Below, one piece after another: positions 10,848 to 20,397 of a stretch of DNA of 64,000 nucleotides (positions within the stretch are counted from its first letter, which is position 1; every line of letters starts with the position of its first letter). The notes beneath the pieces were generated by a model. The model was not told where the DNA came from, searched no databases, and saw only the letters and a list, made by a program, of their open reading frames with translations. This DNA is from Chloranthus sessilifolius. Lineage: Eukaryota; Streptophyta; Magnoliopsida; Chloranthales; Chloranthaceae. Made by a program: the position numbers and the translations under genes. The stretch lies in NCBI GenBank assembly GCA_021018995.1, contig CM037598.1, positions 78,324,671 to 78,388,670 of the forward strand, read 5' to 3'.

Positions 10848-12060
10848 ATGGTTTGGAGCTTCGACCAAAGGCTAGCCTCATGGAAGGGTAAGTTGCTTAG
10901 CAGTGGCGGTCGTCTCCTCCTCGTTAAGTTGCTTTTTTCCAACCTTCCCATTTTCTTTATGTCCATGGTTAAGTGCCCCATGAGCGTGATCCACAGACTC
11001 GAGCAAATCCAAAGTAATTTCCTTTGGGATAGCTGCCAACTCCCTTTGATTTGCTGTAGTTTGGGTATTCGAAGCTTGCGGTGGGTCAATATTTCTCTAT
11101 TGGGTAAATGGTTCTGGCACGCCGGTTTGGACAACGATAGAGAGAGTCTTTGGTGTTGACAGATGAATATGGTAGTCTGAATGGCAATTGGGGAGTTAAA
11201 ATTGTTGTTAACACCTTCGTCTCCGCTTGGTGGAAGGGTATTTGTAGGACATGACCTTTTTTTCTCCGATGGGTGCGGTTCAGTTGGGGGGATGGAGCTC
11301 ATATCCGACTTTGGGAGGATTCATGGGCTGAGATCAGACCTCTTAAGGAGACTTTCCCGACAATATTCTCTATTGTGATTGATTCTTGGGGAACTATGAC
11401 TAACGTTTATTCTGATAACGATGGAGGGGTTGTGTGGAATTTGATCACCCGGAGACACCTTAGAGATGATGAGGTTCCTCCATTTCTTGGCCTGATGGCT
11501 ACGCTTTATGATCAGTCTAGAAATTCGCTTCGAGTGGATGAGCGAGTTTGGGTGCCTAGCAAGACTAACGTTTTTTCTGTCAGGTCCTTCTATCGGACTC
11601 TTTCGAGTCGACCTCTTGTTAAATGTGACTAAGCAGGTTTGTGGAAGGCTGCCATACCTCCCAAAGTTAAGTTCTTCTCGTGGACTCTAGTAAGAGAAAG
11701 GATCTTCACTATTGATTAGTTGAACCGGAGGGGGAAGAATCTTCCTAACGTTTGCGCTATGTGCCTTCAATTGGAAGAGTCTGTGTCCCACCTCTTCCTT
11801 CATTGCTGGGTGGCTAACAAGATTTGGGAGGTTATCCTTAGATCTTTTGACATGCTCTAGGTTATCTCTTCTTTCGTCTCAGCACTTTCTAGCCTGGTAT
11901 GGCGGTAACCTGGAGGGTTAGCTGGGGGTTTTCTGGAGAATTGGTTTCTTTGCGGTCCTCTGGAGTATTTGGTTCGAAAGAAATGCTCGCATTTTCTGTC
12001 GGAAGCGTCGCCCTATTGGGATGGTTCTGAAGTCGGTTCGAGACTTTATGTATTTATAGG
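10848..12060 (+). pseudogene. Plus LINE: C-terminal zf-RVT region
   Basis: Following RT are SFDQRLASWKGKLLSSGGRL and FFMSMVKCPMSVIHRLEQIQ, the connection domain of LINE ORF2. Near 11273-11632 comes WGDGAHIRLWEDSW. From about 11560 to 11850 lies the zf-RVT domain, ending in CAMCLQLEESVSHLFLHC, whose Cys-x2-Cys and His-Cys ligands are intact. Frames change at least three times. The role in living elements is RNA binding during target-primed reverse transcription. Confidence 0.85.
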
Positions 12061-12318
12061 TGAACTTAAACTAGGCATGGGCTAGAGGGGACTCGGTTCA
12101 ATGGGATCCGGGCTAGGCTGGAATTGTCTCTTTTTGGTTCCCCTCCCCTCGCCTCTTTGCGTCGGGGTTTTCTTGTTTCTGGCTAGGCCTTGTTTTTTTT
12201 GGGTGTTCTTGTTTCTTTCTCATTTTCTCCCCCTTGGTCGGTATGGTATTCTTTTGTATTGTTTCAGCTTTTCGTTGTCTTTTTAATATATTTTTGGGGT
12301 ACTTACCGAGAAAAAAAA
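12061..12318 (+). other. Plus LINE 3' UTR and poly(A) tail
   Basis: T-rich non-coding sequence ends with TACTTACCGAG and nine A. The A-run abuts the right TSD and marks the LINE 3' end. Confidence 0.8.
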
Positions 12319-12334
12319 ATATTGAATACCATCA
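12319..12334. repeat. Right target-site duplication of the plus-strand LINE
   Basis: ATATTGAATACCATCA matches 7343-7358 with one difference. Confidence 0.85.
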
Positions 12335-13130
12335 AGGTTCAACTTGACTTGACCCTTCCTACTGATATTCCTAAAGAAGTTTTTGCAAAGCCACTACAAA
12401 AAATAAGACTATTAGCGGCAGCCAAAAACTACTGCTATTATCAAAAAAACTGTCGCTAAAATGCCGGTGAGGATATTAGCGGCAGTTTTTTAGTTAATAG
12501 CAGCAGTTTTTGACTGTTGCTAATAATCTTATTTTTTGTAGTGATCTTCAACTTCTCCTGCAGGTAATACATCGGATTCCCTTCAATATTAATATTTTAA
12601 GCATCTTGTGTAACTTTTTTCACATCAGGGTGCCTATTCTAAGAGCTTGATTGAATTCATTAAGAATTCTCATAGGGATAGTCTTTCCCATGCTTTCTCA
12701 TGGCTAAATCTAACATAGTTAAAGTCTCCACCAACTATCCAAGGATAGTTCATGGTAGAAGAAATGTTAATGAGGTCTCTCAAGAGGCTCAACCATTCAG
12801 TATTTAGGTTCAACCCATAGATAATCGTGAGGTTAAACTGAAAATTATCCCTTCTCCTTAGGATATTGCAGCGGATAAATTGATCAGAACTGTCAACTAG
12901 TGCTACATTAAAAATATTGGGATTCCATAGAATCCAAAGAAGCCCATTCCGGTGATGAATATAATTGTCAAGGCTTGGCCACTCCCTGTTTATAGGTCGT
13001 TTAATTTTCTTTTCTTTTTTATCATTTACTCAAGTCTCCATAAGGTAAGTAATTTCGAGCTTATTATGTCTTATTAGATTCTTAACCTCTTTTCTTTTTG
13101 TGGTATGATTAATACCTCAAATATTCATTG
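12335..13130 (-). pseudogene. LINE ORF2: APE-type endonuclease
   Basis: Reading the minus strand from 13130 gives the endonuclease start (MNI, stop, GINHTTKRKEVKNLI), then WPSLDNYIHHRNGLLWILWN, FNLTIIYGLN and the catalytic WIVGGDFNYV block. It ends in KNFFRNISRKGQVKLNLDGI, the linker that continues at 7342. The GDFN motif belongs to the APE nuclease fold that nicks target DNA. A CACTA MITE (12392-12543) interrupts the linker. In-frame stops are present. Confidence 0.85.
12392..12543. mobile_element. CACTA-type MITE, copy 1
   Basis: 152 bp with inverted ends CACTACAAAAAATAAGACTA / reverse complement. The interior repeats TTAGCGGCAG and its complement. It sits in the minus LINE. The flanking triplets are AGC and ATC, so the 3-bp TSD has one mismatch. 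Confidence 0.85.
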
Positions 13131-13970
13131 GAAAGTATTTTTGAATGGTGTTCCTCCCTTGGAGCTCTCATCATCATTATTTTTTCCCGTTTGGAACGAG
13201 GGAGATTGGACCATGATAACTTTCTTTTTTCTTTTCTTTTCATTAGAATTCCCATTTCCCTTCTTCTTGAGATGGTTAGACTTTGCCTTCTTCACTAGAG
13301 TCCATTTGGTTAAGATCTTCTTAGCTTTTGGAACAACAGGAGTGTGAGGGCAATTCCTCGCATCATGATCAAATCAACATATTTCTAACAAATCTTCGAT
13401 TTCCATTCATATTCAATGTCTTGAATATGGATGTCACCCTTTCAAGATTTTAAAATCAACCCCAATTTCAATACAAATGCGTGTATAAGCAAGCCTAGAA
13501 CGACTTGTACTTTGAGCATCTGCGTGAATAGAAATTCTAATCTTGATATTGATTCTACTCAGTATCTTCTTGGACCAAAAACAAAGTGGGAGTTTTGGTA
13601 GTCTAATCCCTTTGGAATAGACTTAAGCAACTCTCTTCTAGGGCTCATATTCGGAATCCATTTCTAAGGACAAGAGGCTTCCCTGCGATCAACCAAATTC
13701 CTCAATTCAGAATCACATTCCAATCCTCCTCGAGTGCAAATTTGAATAAAAAGAATCCATTGTCCCTACTAATAACCTCAACTATGCCTTTCAAATTTCA
13801 AAGTTTGTCAATGGTTGGCTTGAGACCTTGATAGTAAGGTCTCTTTCCCACCACATGTCCGATTCCAATGTTTCTCCATCTATGAATCTCTTCTTGTATT
13901 TCATCCTCAAGGACATATGATAATATCTTCCTTTGAACTTTGTTCAATGAAATCCAATCAGCCACACACT
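13131..13970 (-). pseudogene. LINE ORF1: DUF4283 C-terminal part and zinc knuckle
   Basis: The minus strand from 13970 encodes CVADWISLNKVQRKILSYVL, RWRNIGIGHVVGKRPYYQGL and GNPLV-like words of DUF4283, the nucleic-acid-binding domain of plant LINE ORF1. Near 13400-13350 lies a damaged CCHC knuckle (FDHDARNCP in one frame, its first cysteines in another). A lysine-rich tail follows (TKWTLVKKAKSNHLKKKGNG). It ends just before the endonuclease start. Many stops. The N-terminal part is at 16625-16830. Confidence 0.75.
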
Positions 13971-14297
13971 CACTACAAAAAATGAGACTATTAGCCGTAG
14001 TTTTTGGCCGTTAAGAACTGTCGCTATTAACAAAAAAAAATTAGGGGTTTTTTGCAAATACCCCCCTCAGTTATGCTAATATTACAAATAACCACCCCAG
14101 TTATACCTATTTGCTCTAAACCTCCTAGTTAGCATTTTGGTGTTTCTAAAACACCCTTTTTAACGGATGGAACTTTAAATGGTTAACCAGCTGTTAAAGA
14201 ATAGCCTAAATACCATCTTTATCAATTTTAAAATTATATTACTAAATTGCCACCCTCTACATGTGGTTAGAGTTGGCTGCCCTCCACTTACAAAAAA

Positions 14298-14930
14298 GAG
14301 TAGTTTTAAATCCACCCACCAAATCTTTGAGTTCACCTACGCTGAAAAACATTGACTGCATTGAATCGGACGATGAAGATCGTTTATCGTCCCAACCTTT
14401 CACACGATGGATCTTGAGATCATGGAGGCACCATTAGACGGTTGACTGCATTGAATCGGACGATGGAGATCATTTATCGTCCCAACCTTTCACACGATGT
14501 ATCTTGAGATCATGGTGGCACCATCAGACAGTTGACTGCATTGAATTGGATGATGGAGGTCGTTTATCGTCCCAACCTTTCACACAATGGATCTTGAGAT
14601 CATGGTGGCACCATCAGACGGTTGATTGCATTGAATCGGACGATGGAGATCATTTATCATCCCAACCTTTCACACGATGGATCTTGAGATCATGGTGGCA
14701 CCATCAGACGGTTTGTTTTTTATTTCATGTGGTACACACCCAAAAAAATGACTTTAAAATTAATTTAAATCGTGTACGTGATGTTAAGGTCACTTTTTTG
14801 AGATGCGTGCCACGAAATAAAACACTGATCGTCTAATCGTATGCCTAAACGATCTCCATTGTCTGATTCAATGTAATCAATGTGTTTTAGCGTGGGTGAA
14901 CTCAAAGATTCAGTGGATGAAAGCAGTCGC
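14298..14930. mobile_element. Fold-back Mutator-like MITE, copy 1
   Basis: The left arm GAGTAGTTTTAAATCCACCC, then AATCTTTGAGTTCACC, pairs with the right arm GGGTGAACTCAAAGATTCAG. The arms include GGACGATGGAGATC and its complement. The left arm was expanded by a 90-bp tandem repeat. The right tip is degraded, so its end is approximate. Confidence 0.7.
14352..14711 (+). repeat. 90-bp tandem repeat, four copies
   Basis: TTGACTGCATTGAATCGGAC starts at 14352, 14442, 14532 (variant) and 14622 (variant). Each unit runs through GATGGAGATC, CGTCCCAACCTTTCACAC and ATCTTGAGATCATGG to CAGACGG. Copies are about 95 percent alike. The period is a multiple of three, which makes a false open frame of 110 codons. 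Confidence 0.92.
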
Positions 14931-14944
14931 GGTTAGGCAATCCA

Positions 14945-15804
14945 ATTCCTAAAATAAAATAAAAAGATAAATTTTTTGTACAGAATGATAATATGAAATA
15001 CTACACCATTATTATATAATGGTTACCATTATACCAACGATGGTATGGTAGTGAATCCGATCAATTGTATTACCAGTGATTCATCAAATGGTACCAATCA
15101 ATCGAATTTGGAATTTTTCTAATCATAACTGAGCCTCAAAGCTTGGGTTCTGTGGGGTAGACTAAAAGGTTGGATTGACATGATATTTTATATACAATCT
15201 AGGAAATAAGGGGGCTTTGATCTGGATCGGGTCAGATGAAGTAGGGGCTTGAGTCCGGTCGGCTGTCAAAATTTTGGCCTGCCCCAACCCATTTACAACC
15301 TAGTCTTTACTGTTTTTTAGGGTCTTGATAGTTGAATGAGCAAGTTTTCAATACAATAGGCTCTTCATAAGCTTGATATTCTCTTGATGTCGATGATGCC
15401 GATGATGGCCTAACAATGAAAATACCCAATCTGCATTATGAATTATGACGTCACTTTTAATAAACTCCACCTGGATACAACAAAGCTGAAAGATAAACCG
15501 ATAAAATCGGCCTTGTTTGGCAACCCAGGCTCTAAGGATTGGCCAATACCGAGAAAAAAAATTGTACCGGTAAGTATCGGCCAATACCAAATGGTCTTTC
15601 ATTTGATGAGTCTTGAATCATATAGAAAATTAGAGGGACGGGTATTTTGAGTGGGACATGTAGATTGAAAGTTTTCTTTTCAAGAATAATTGCATCGTTT
15701 GCCACAAATCTTCCATTGGTTGAGTATTCGTCCAAACGTTAGCATGTTTTAATGGAGGAATTACTCATTTGATGAGTCTTGAATCTTATGAGTGAATAAA
15801 GAGC
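14945..15804. other. Interior of the TIR element, no gene seen
   Basis: AT-rich sequence between the two fold-back MITEs. No protein match is recognisable; the frames at 15348-15735 on both strands overlap each other and have no family features. Confidence 0.5.
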
Positions 15805-15813
15805 CTTTTAGAA

Positions 15814-16219
15814 GAGTACCTTCAAATCCACTCACTGAATCTTTAAGTTCACCTACGCTGAAACACGTTGATTGAATTGAATCGAACGATGGAGATAATT
15901 TATCCTCCCAATCTTTCACACAATGGATCTTGAGATCATGATCGTACCATCAAACGGTCAGTGTTTTATTTCACGTGGCACACATCTTAGAAAAGTGACT
16001 TTAACATCACGTGCATGCTTAAAATTGATATTAAAGTCACTTTTATGGGTGTGTACCACATGAAATAAAAATCTATCGTCTAATTGTACACTCATGATCT
16101 AAAGATTGATCTCATGAAAGATTGGGACAATAAACAATCTCTATCGTTTGATTTAATGCAGTGGATGTCTTTCAGCGTGGGTGAACTAAAAGATTTTGTG
16201 GGTGGATTTAAAGGTACTC
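15814..16219. mobile_element. Fold-back Mutator-like MITE, copy 2
   Basis: 406 bp. The left end GAGTACCTTCAAATCCACTC pairs with the right end GGATTTAAAGGTACTC, with arms of about 190 bases. The 9-bp flanks CTTTTAGAA (15805-15813) and ATTTTAGAA (16220-16228) agree at 8 of 9 positions, as expected for a Mutator-type TSD. Confidence 0.82.
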
Positions 16220-16220
16220 A

Positions 16221-16345
16221 TTTTAGAATAGTGGTAAATTATAATGGTATGACTTGTAAATAAAGATAAATGAAGGGCCTTTTAGAATGGTGATAAACTT
16301 TAATGGCAGGACTTATAAATATAGATGAATGAAGGGCCTTTTAGA
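16221..16345 (+). repeat. 59-bp tandem repeat, about two copies
   Basis: TTTTAGAATAGTGG recurs at 16221, 16280 and 16339, with similar sequence between (TGAAGGGCC ends each unit). Confidence 0.8.
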
Positions 16346-16624
16346 ATAGTGGTATTTTTAAAATATTGATTTTATTAAGGACAAAATAGGCTTTTTGTCC
16401 ATATACTCACGACTAGTTAACCTCAGGGGGTTATATGAAACTGAAAACACAAAAGTAGGGGATAAATACTCATAACTCAGGGGTTCTTATAATATTAGTA
16501 TAACACGGGAGTATGTACAAAAAACCTAAAAATGGTTAAAAGACTATTAAGACTATTAGCTGCAAATTTTTTGTTAATAGCGATAATTTTTAGGTGCTGC
16601 TAATAGTCTTATTTTTTTGTAGTG

Positions 16625-16830
16625 ACTCCTCCTGAAGGATGAGCATTAGATTGAACCAGAGCCGACCAAATTGATCTAACCGACCATATTGATCTAACCG
16701 AAGAAGAAACAACTATAGCCGCTCCATCCATAAGGAGAACACAAAGAAACAATCTAAAACCACCCCAAAATCGCATGAAACCTCCCACTTTCAAAGGTAG
16801 TGAATGATCCCTTACTACCTTCAGCTTACA
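16625..16830 (-). pseudogene. LINE ORF1: N-terminal part
   Basis: The minus strand encodes MKVGGFMRFWGGF, then LMDGAAIVVSSSVRSIWS and a repeated SVRSIWS heptad, ending at NAHPSGG where the CACTA MITE entered. The frame resumes at 13970 with DUF4283. The sequence upstream to about 16880 (CTAGGGTTTTTTGGGGTGG on the minus strand) would be the 5' UTR. Confidence 0.65.
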
Positions 16831-16896
16831 AAGTTAGGGGGGCCTTTGTCGTAAGACCACCCCAAAAAACCCTAGTAAAATATATACACATACATA

Positions 16897-17217
16897 GGGA
16901 GCTGGTTCCGTCCTCCATAAGAGGACGGTCATGGTCAATCAAGGTTCATGTAACATCTAAAATATTGTTTCGTTGTTATGTGGAGCCCAAGGATGGTTTA
17001 GATCAATTTTTAAAAAATTAATTTTTTTCTAACACAAGTCAAAGTTTGGTCCACATTTCATAGCTCAATAAACACATGGTGGACACAAGTTTTCAATTTT
17101 TTTCAAACATGATCTAAGCGATGCACTTAAACTCCACGTGACATTGAAACAATATTTCGAGTGTCACAAGGAACCTTGAAGGACATCAAATGTCCTCTCT
17201 CATGGAGAGCGGACACC
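16897..17217. mobile_element. (TA)n-associated MITE, copy A
   Basis: Starts near GGGAGCTGGTTCCGTCCTCC and ends near CATGGAGAGCGGACACC, with short alternating TA runs on both outer sides. The interior shares GGTTTAGATCAATTTTTA and ACACAAGTCAAA with copy C (19671-20019). Confidence 0.7.
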
Positions 17218-17218
17218 T

Positions 17219-17268
17219 TATATATATATACACTCTAGGTGGAGTACCCTCACATGAAAAGCGGCCAC

Positions 17269-17335
<67 letters not shown>
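17219..17335. repeat. (TA)n microsatellites
   Basis: A short TA run at 17219-17230 and a long one at 17273-17335 (about 31 repeats), separated by CACTCTAGGTGGAGTACCCT and neighbours. They give false ORFs of repeated Ile-Tyr. Confidence 0.95.
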
Positions 17336-17338
<3 letters not shown>

Positions 17339-17650
17339 AAGTGGAGTACCCTCAGTGTACTCCAACATCCACATGGAGCTCCATGTGGTCACCCAAATTC
17401 TATTTTTGGTGCCACATAGAGCTTACCTATATAGATCAATTTAATTCAAAATTAGATTTTAAAATTAAAATTAAAATTTTGATTGTGGTTTAAGGATCTA
17501 AATTTTATGACCCAAAAAATATATGGTAGAGATTGTTTTAGATTTTTCTTTTAAAAAAATAATCTAAGTAGCGCTACCTTACTCCACGTGCCATGTAAAT
17601 GATGACACACATGAGAATACTCCACCTAGAGTACCGTTCCGGCTCTAATA
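17336..17650. mobile_element. (TA)n-associated MITE, copy B
   Basis: The left end GTGGAGTACCCTCAGTGTAC pairs with the right end TACTCCACCTAGAGTACC. The middle holds TATAGATCAATTTAATTC. TA runs lie on both sides. The block CTCTAGGTGGAGTACC at 17233-17248 is a second left-end copy, so the TA run may have expanded inside the element. Confidence 0.65.
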
Positions 17651-19612
17651 TATATAATAATTTTTTACTATTAGGTGCTCTACCTAAGGAGCTAGGAGAG
17701 CATTTGGGTCCACCGGCCCATTTCCTAAAATGGGCTAATTGTCGGCCCATCTAGTCCACGTTACTAACTTAAAAAGTCCAAAAAAATGGATCACTCAAAG
17801 TGCAATCAGCATCTAATCAATGCAAAATTTCATGTTAAATCTGGACCGTTGCTCATATTTTTATTCTATTAAAGGCAATTGATGGCTACTCATCTTTGTC
17901 AAATATGGATCTAGTCAGTGCACATGGTGGCCCTCCAGGTGGCAGAGTGTGCCAGCCCTTGAGTGATTCCACGTGGATAGATAACCTAAAGAGTACAAAG
18001 TAGTACACTGGTTACTAGTTTGGCACTTTCGCCTAGTACCTGATGCCGCATGCCCACCAAATTGGCCCTCCTAGGCACCCGTGAGGGCCTATTTCTATAT
18101 ATAGTATAACTATGTGCCTATATTTTACCCTACTGTGCCCCTACATAAACTTCCATTCCACTAACTATGCTAACTTTTTTAAGGGTACAATATGCTTTTC
18201 AGATGGTACACTACTCTTTGCATTTAATCATCCACTATGGTACTCATCTTCTTTAAATAAAGGATACAATTATTTACGCCCATATAGCAGCTTTTTGAAT
18301 AAGTCCCAAATAATTTGTGATTTTTTGAAAAATATTTAAATTTAAAAATTGAGATTTTTAAGAATTATTTGCAATTTTCTTAGTTTTTTCAGAAATTTCC
18401 CTAATTTTTATGATTTATTTTTCTTCTAATTTTTGTAGTTTATAATTCATAAATTTTTATAATTTATATTTTTTATTCTTTTGAATTTGGACGTTTTTTT
18501 TTTTTTTTTCCTGATTTGATGAGTTTTGTTAGATTTTTTCGAGGTCAATTATTCGCCAACCATGACTTGGTCAATATTGTTTACTCCTCATGAAACTGTG
18601 AATCCAAGTTATCTCCTCCAGCCAGCATGTATTGATCACTTTGAATTAGACGATGGAGATAATTTTCATCCAATCTTTCACACAATGAATTTATAAATTA
18701 TTTACATATATTATTTATAATTATTAACATTTTTTTATAAGTTTTTATGATTTTTCCAAAAATTATCAAAATATGCCACTTTTTTCGTATATTTGAGGAG
18801 CAGTTTTATTTCGGTAACTAAACTTGATCACTAGGGTCCAAAATCATAGGAAAAAAAACAATAAGGTGATTGAGTACCACGTGGATGGTCCGATCGGATC
18901 TAAGCATGTGCCACCACGTGTATTTCAAACTTGTTCCTTTTACCGAAGCCCGTACTATACATTTGTGTATATATATATATATATATATATTCACACATTT
19001 TATATTAATTTCTCTTTTCCTCTCTTCTAATGACATCATTTGGTATCCCAAGCTTCCACTTATACTACTAATTCATAGATGTTGTCAATGCTTTCTCTGT
19101 CTCCTCTTCCACTTATTCTACTAATTCATAGATAGATGTTGCCGTTGCTCTCTTTCTCTCTCTCTCCTCTTTGTAGGAGAGGAGTGGGGAGGGGTCATGT
19201 ACCGTGAACCGCGTGCAACAGTCCAATCTATAGACAAAATCCTATGTATCATGAGAGTGCTTTCTTAGTACACTTATGTTGTTATTTATCTAACACCTTC
19301 AGGGGGGAGTGCTTTCTTAGTATACTTTGTTCTTATTTACCTAACACCTTCAGTGGTTCATCATGAGAGTGCTTTCTTAGTACACATATGTTCTTATTTA
19401 TCTAACACCTTTCTTAATTAGTCACACATCGGTTGAGGTGTACCAAAACCTGTCAGGCTGACAGGATCGACTATTAAAAACAAAAAAAAGAGAGTAAAAG
19501 TTTTGGTTGAAACTGAGACGTATCGGCTGATATCCGATACGTATCGGACAAGGCTGTATTGGTGATACTGATACGGAATACCAATACGTATCTGTATTGA
19601 CTGATTTTTGAT

Positions 19613-19615
<3 letters not shown>
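17651..19615. other. Intergenic, MITE-like and AT-rich, no gene seen
   Basis: Contains a short TA run (about 18967-18992), poly(T) near 18500, a fragment of the dispersed GGACGATGGAGAT repeat (18640-18690) and a direct repeat of TGAGAGTGCTTTCTTAGTA (19251, 19362; a related copy at 19308). I see no coding signal. Confidence 0.6.

Positions 19616-19670
<55 letters not shown>
19616..19670. repeat. (TA)n microsatellite
   Basis: About 27 TA repeats directly abutting MITE copy C. Confidence 0.95.
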
Positions 19671-19674
<4 letters not shown>

Positions 19675-20019
19675 GAGCCGTTAGGTCCTCTAATGGAGGA
19701 TGATGACCGTCCTCGAAGATACACATGAAGCTCCACGTGACATTCGAAACACATTTTGGTTGCCACGTGGAGTACGGGTGTATTGTTTAGATCAATTTAA
19801 AAAAAAAAAAGTTAAAAAAAAAAGCTTTTAAAACACAAGTCAAACTTGAACTACTTTCAACTTATTGCTAAAGAAATACATGACAAAGATGAGTTTTCAA
19901 ATTATTATTTTTTAAAGATGATCTAAACAATGCACATGTGCTCCATTTGGTATCAAAATAGTATTAGGAGTGTCACATGGACCTCCATATAGGATCTTGG
20001 AGGACGGAGCCCTTTTCCT
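19671..20019. mobile_element. (TA)n-associated MITE, copy C
   Basis: About 349 bp. The left end AAAGGAGCCGTTAGGTCCTC pairs imperfectly with the right end GGAGGACGGAGCCCTTTTCC. Inner arms carry CTCCACGTGACATTCGAAAC and GGTATCAAAATAGTATTAGG. TA runs flank both ends. It shares its interior with copies A and B. Confidence 0.78.
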
Positions 20020-20261
20020 ATATATATACCCTATATATAAGATGAGAATATAATTCTCAATTTTTTCGTTGCATAAATAGCATGGTCCGAATTTTCTTTT
20101 AAGTTTACCCCTCAAAAGATTTTTAAATGAATATGACAATAGTAAGTATGAATGCATTTATTGCGAGAAGAAGAGGTTAGGGACTCTTTATATATATATG
20201 TATATGTTTTTAGAAAGGGGGTCTCTTTATTTTCAATCAAAATTTCTTCTTTCTTAACCTG

Positions 20262-20395
20262 AGTTTCACATATTTAAATTATGACTACTTTGAATCAGAT
20301 GACGAAATTCATTTTTCACCCCAATTTTCTTAATAACATATAATGAGATCAAGTTATTTCCATCAGACGACCAGATTTTGAATCTAAAAAGAGCA
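20262..20395. repeat. Fragment of the dispersed fold-back repeat
   Basis: Contains TTTGAATCAGATGACG, AATGAGATCAAG and CATCAGACGACCAGATTTTG, diverged versions of the words in the MITEs at 14298 and 15814. Confidence 0.55.
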
Positions 20396-20397
20396 CA

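Larger units (their letters stand above)
7359..12318 (+). mobile_element. L1-type LINE, plus strand, 5'-truncated, with TSD
   Basis: A 5'-truncated LINE begins within the pre-RT linker and ends in a run of nine A (12311-12319). It is flanked by a 16-bp TSD (7343-7358 and 12319-12334), the mark of target-primed reverse transcription. It inserted into the minus-strand LINE in opposite orientation. A solo LTR (7576-9807) later interrupted it; without the solo LTR and one TSD copy it is about 2.7 kb. The first 40 bases after the TSD look like filler copied from nearby sequence. Confidence 0.88.
14041..16529. mobile_element. 2.5-kb terminal-inverted-repeat element
   Basis: The left end TTAGGGGTTTTTTGCAAATA pairs with the right end TACAAAAAACCTAA, and the similarity goes on inward (CAGTTATGCTAATATTA against TAATATTAGTATAAC) for about 60 bases with mismatches. 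I see no transposase. No clear TSD remains; the left flank is an A-run. The ends resemble Mutator-like elements, but that is inference. It contains two fold-back MITEs and degenerate inverted copies of sequence on calendar-like GGATGG/GAGATC words. Confidence 0.65.
13971..16624. mobile_element. CACTA-type MITE, copy 2, split by a nested element
   Basis: The left end CACTACAAAAAATGAGACTA (13971) and the right end TTATTTTTTTGTAGTG (to 16624) have a perfect 3-bp TSD, ACT, outside both. Between them 14041-16529 is a later insertion; without it the MITE is about 165 bp, like its siblings. LINE ORF1 continues on both sides. Confidence 0.88.
5035..16880 (-). mobile_element. L1-type LINE, minus strand, heavily nested
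   Basis: Read on the minus strand from about 16880 downward this is one LINE: ORF1 with DUF4283 and a zinc knuckle, then an ORF2 with APE-type endonuclease, RT and the C-terminal cysteine region. Its parts lie at 16830-16625, 13970-12335, 7342-5035. They are separated by CACTA MITEs, a plus-strand LINE and, at the left, the Tekay element. Domain order and reading direction agree across every break, so the parts are one former copy. Its 3' end is left of the window. Stops, shifts and a missing RT catalytic block make it inactive. Confidence 0.85.

Noticed and set aside
14504..14836. Open frame of 110 codons with a 30-residue repeat (RSWWHHQTVDCIE)
   Set aside because: It only reflects the 90-bp tandem repeat in a MITE arm, whose period is divisible by three. 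No start context or family match.
17186..17444. Open frames on both strands with long Ile-Tyr runs
   Set aside because: They are translations of (TA)n. The same holds for frames at 18818-19124, 19422-19766 and 61513-61783.
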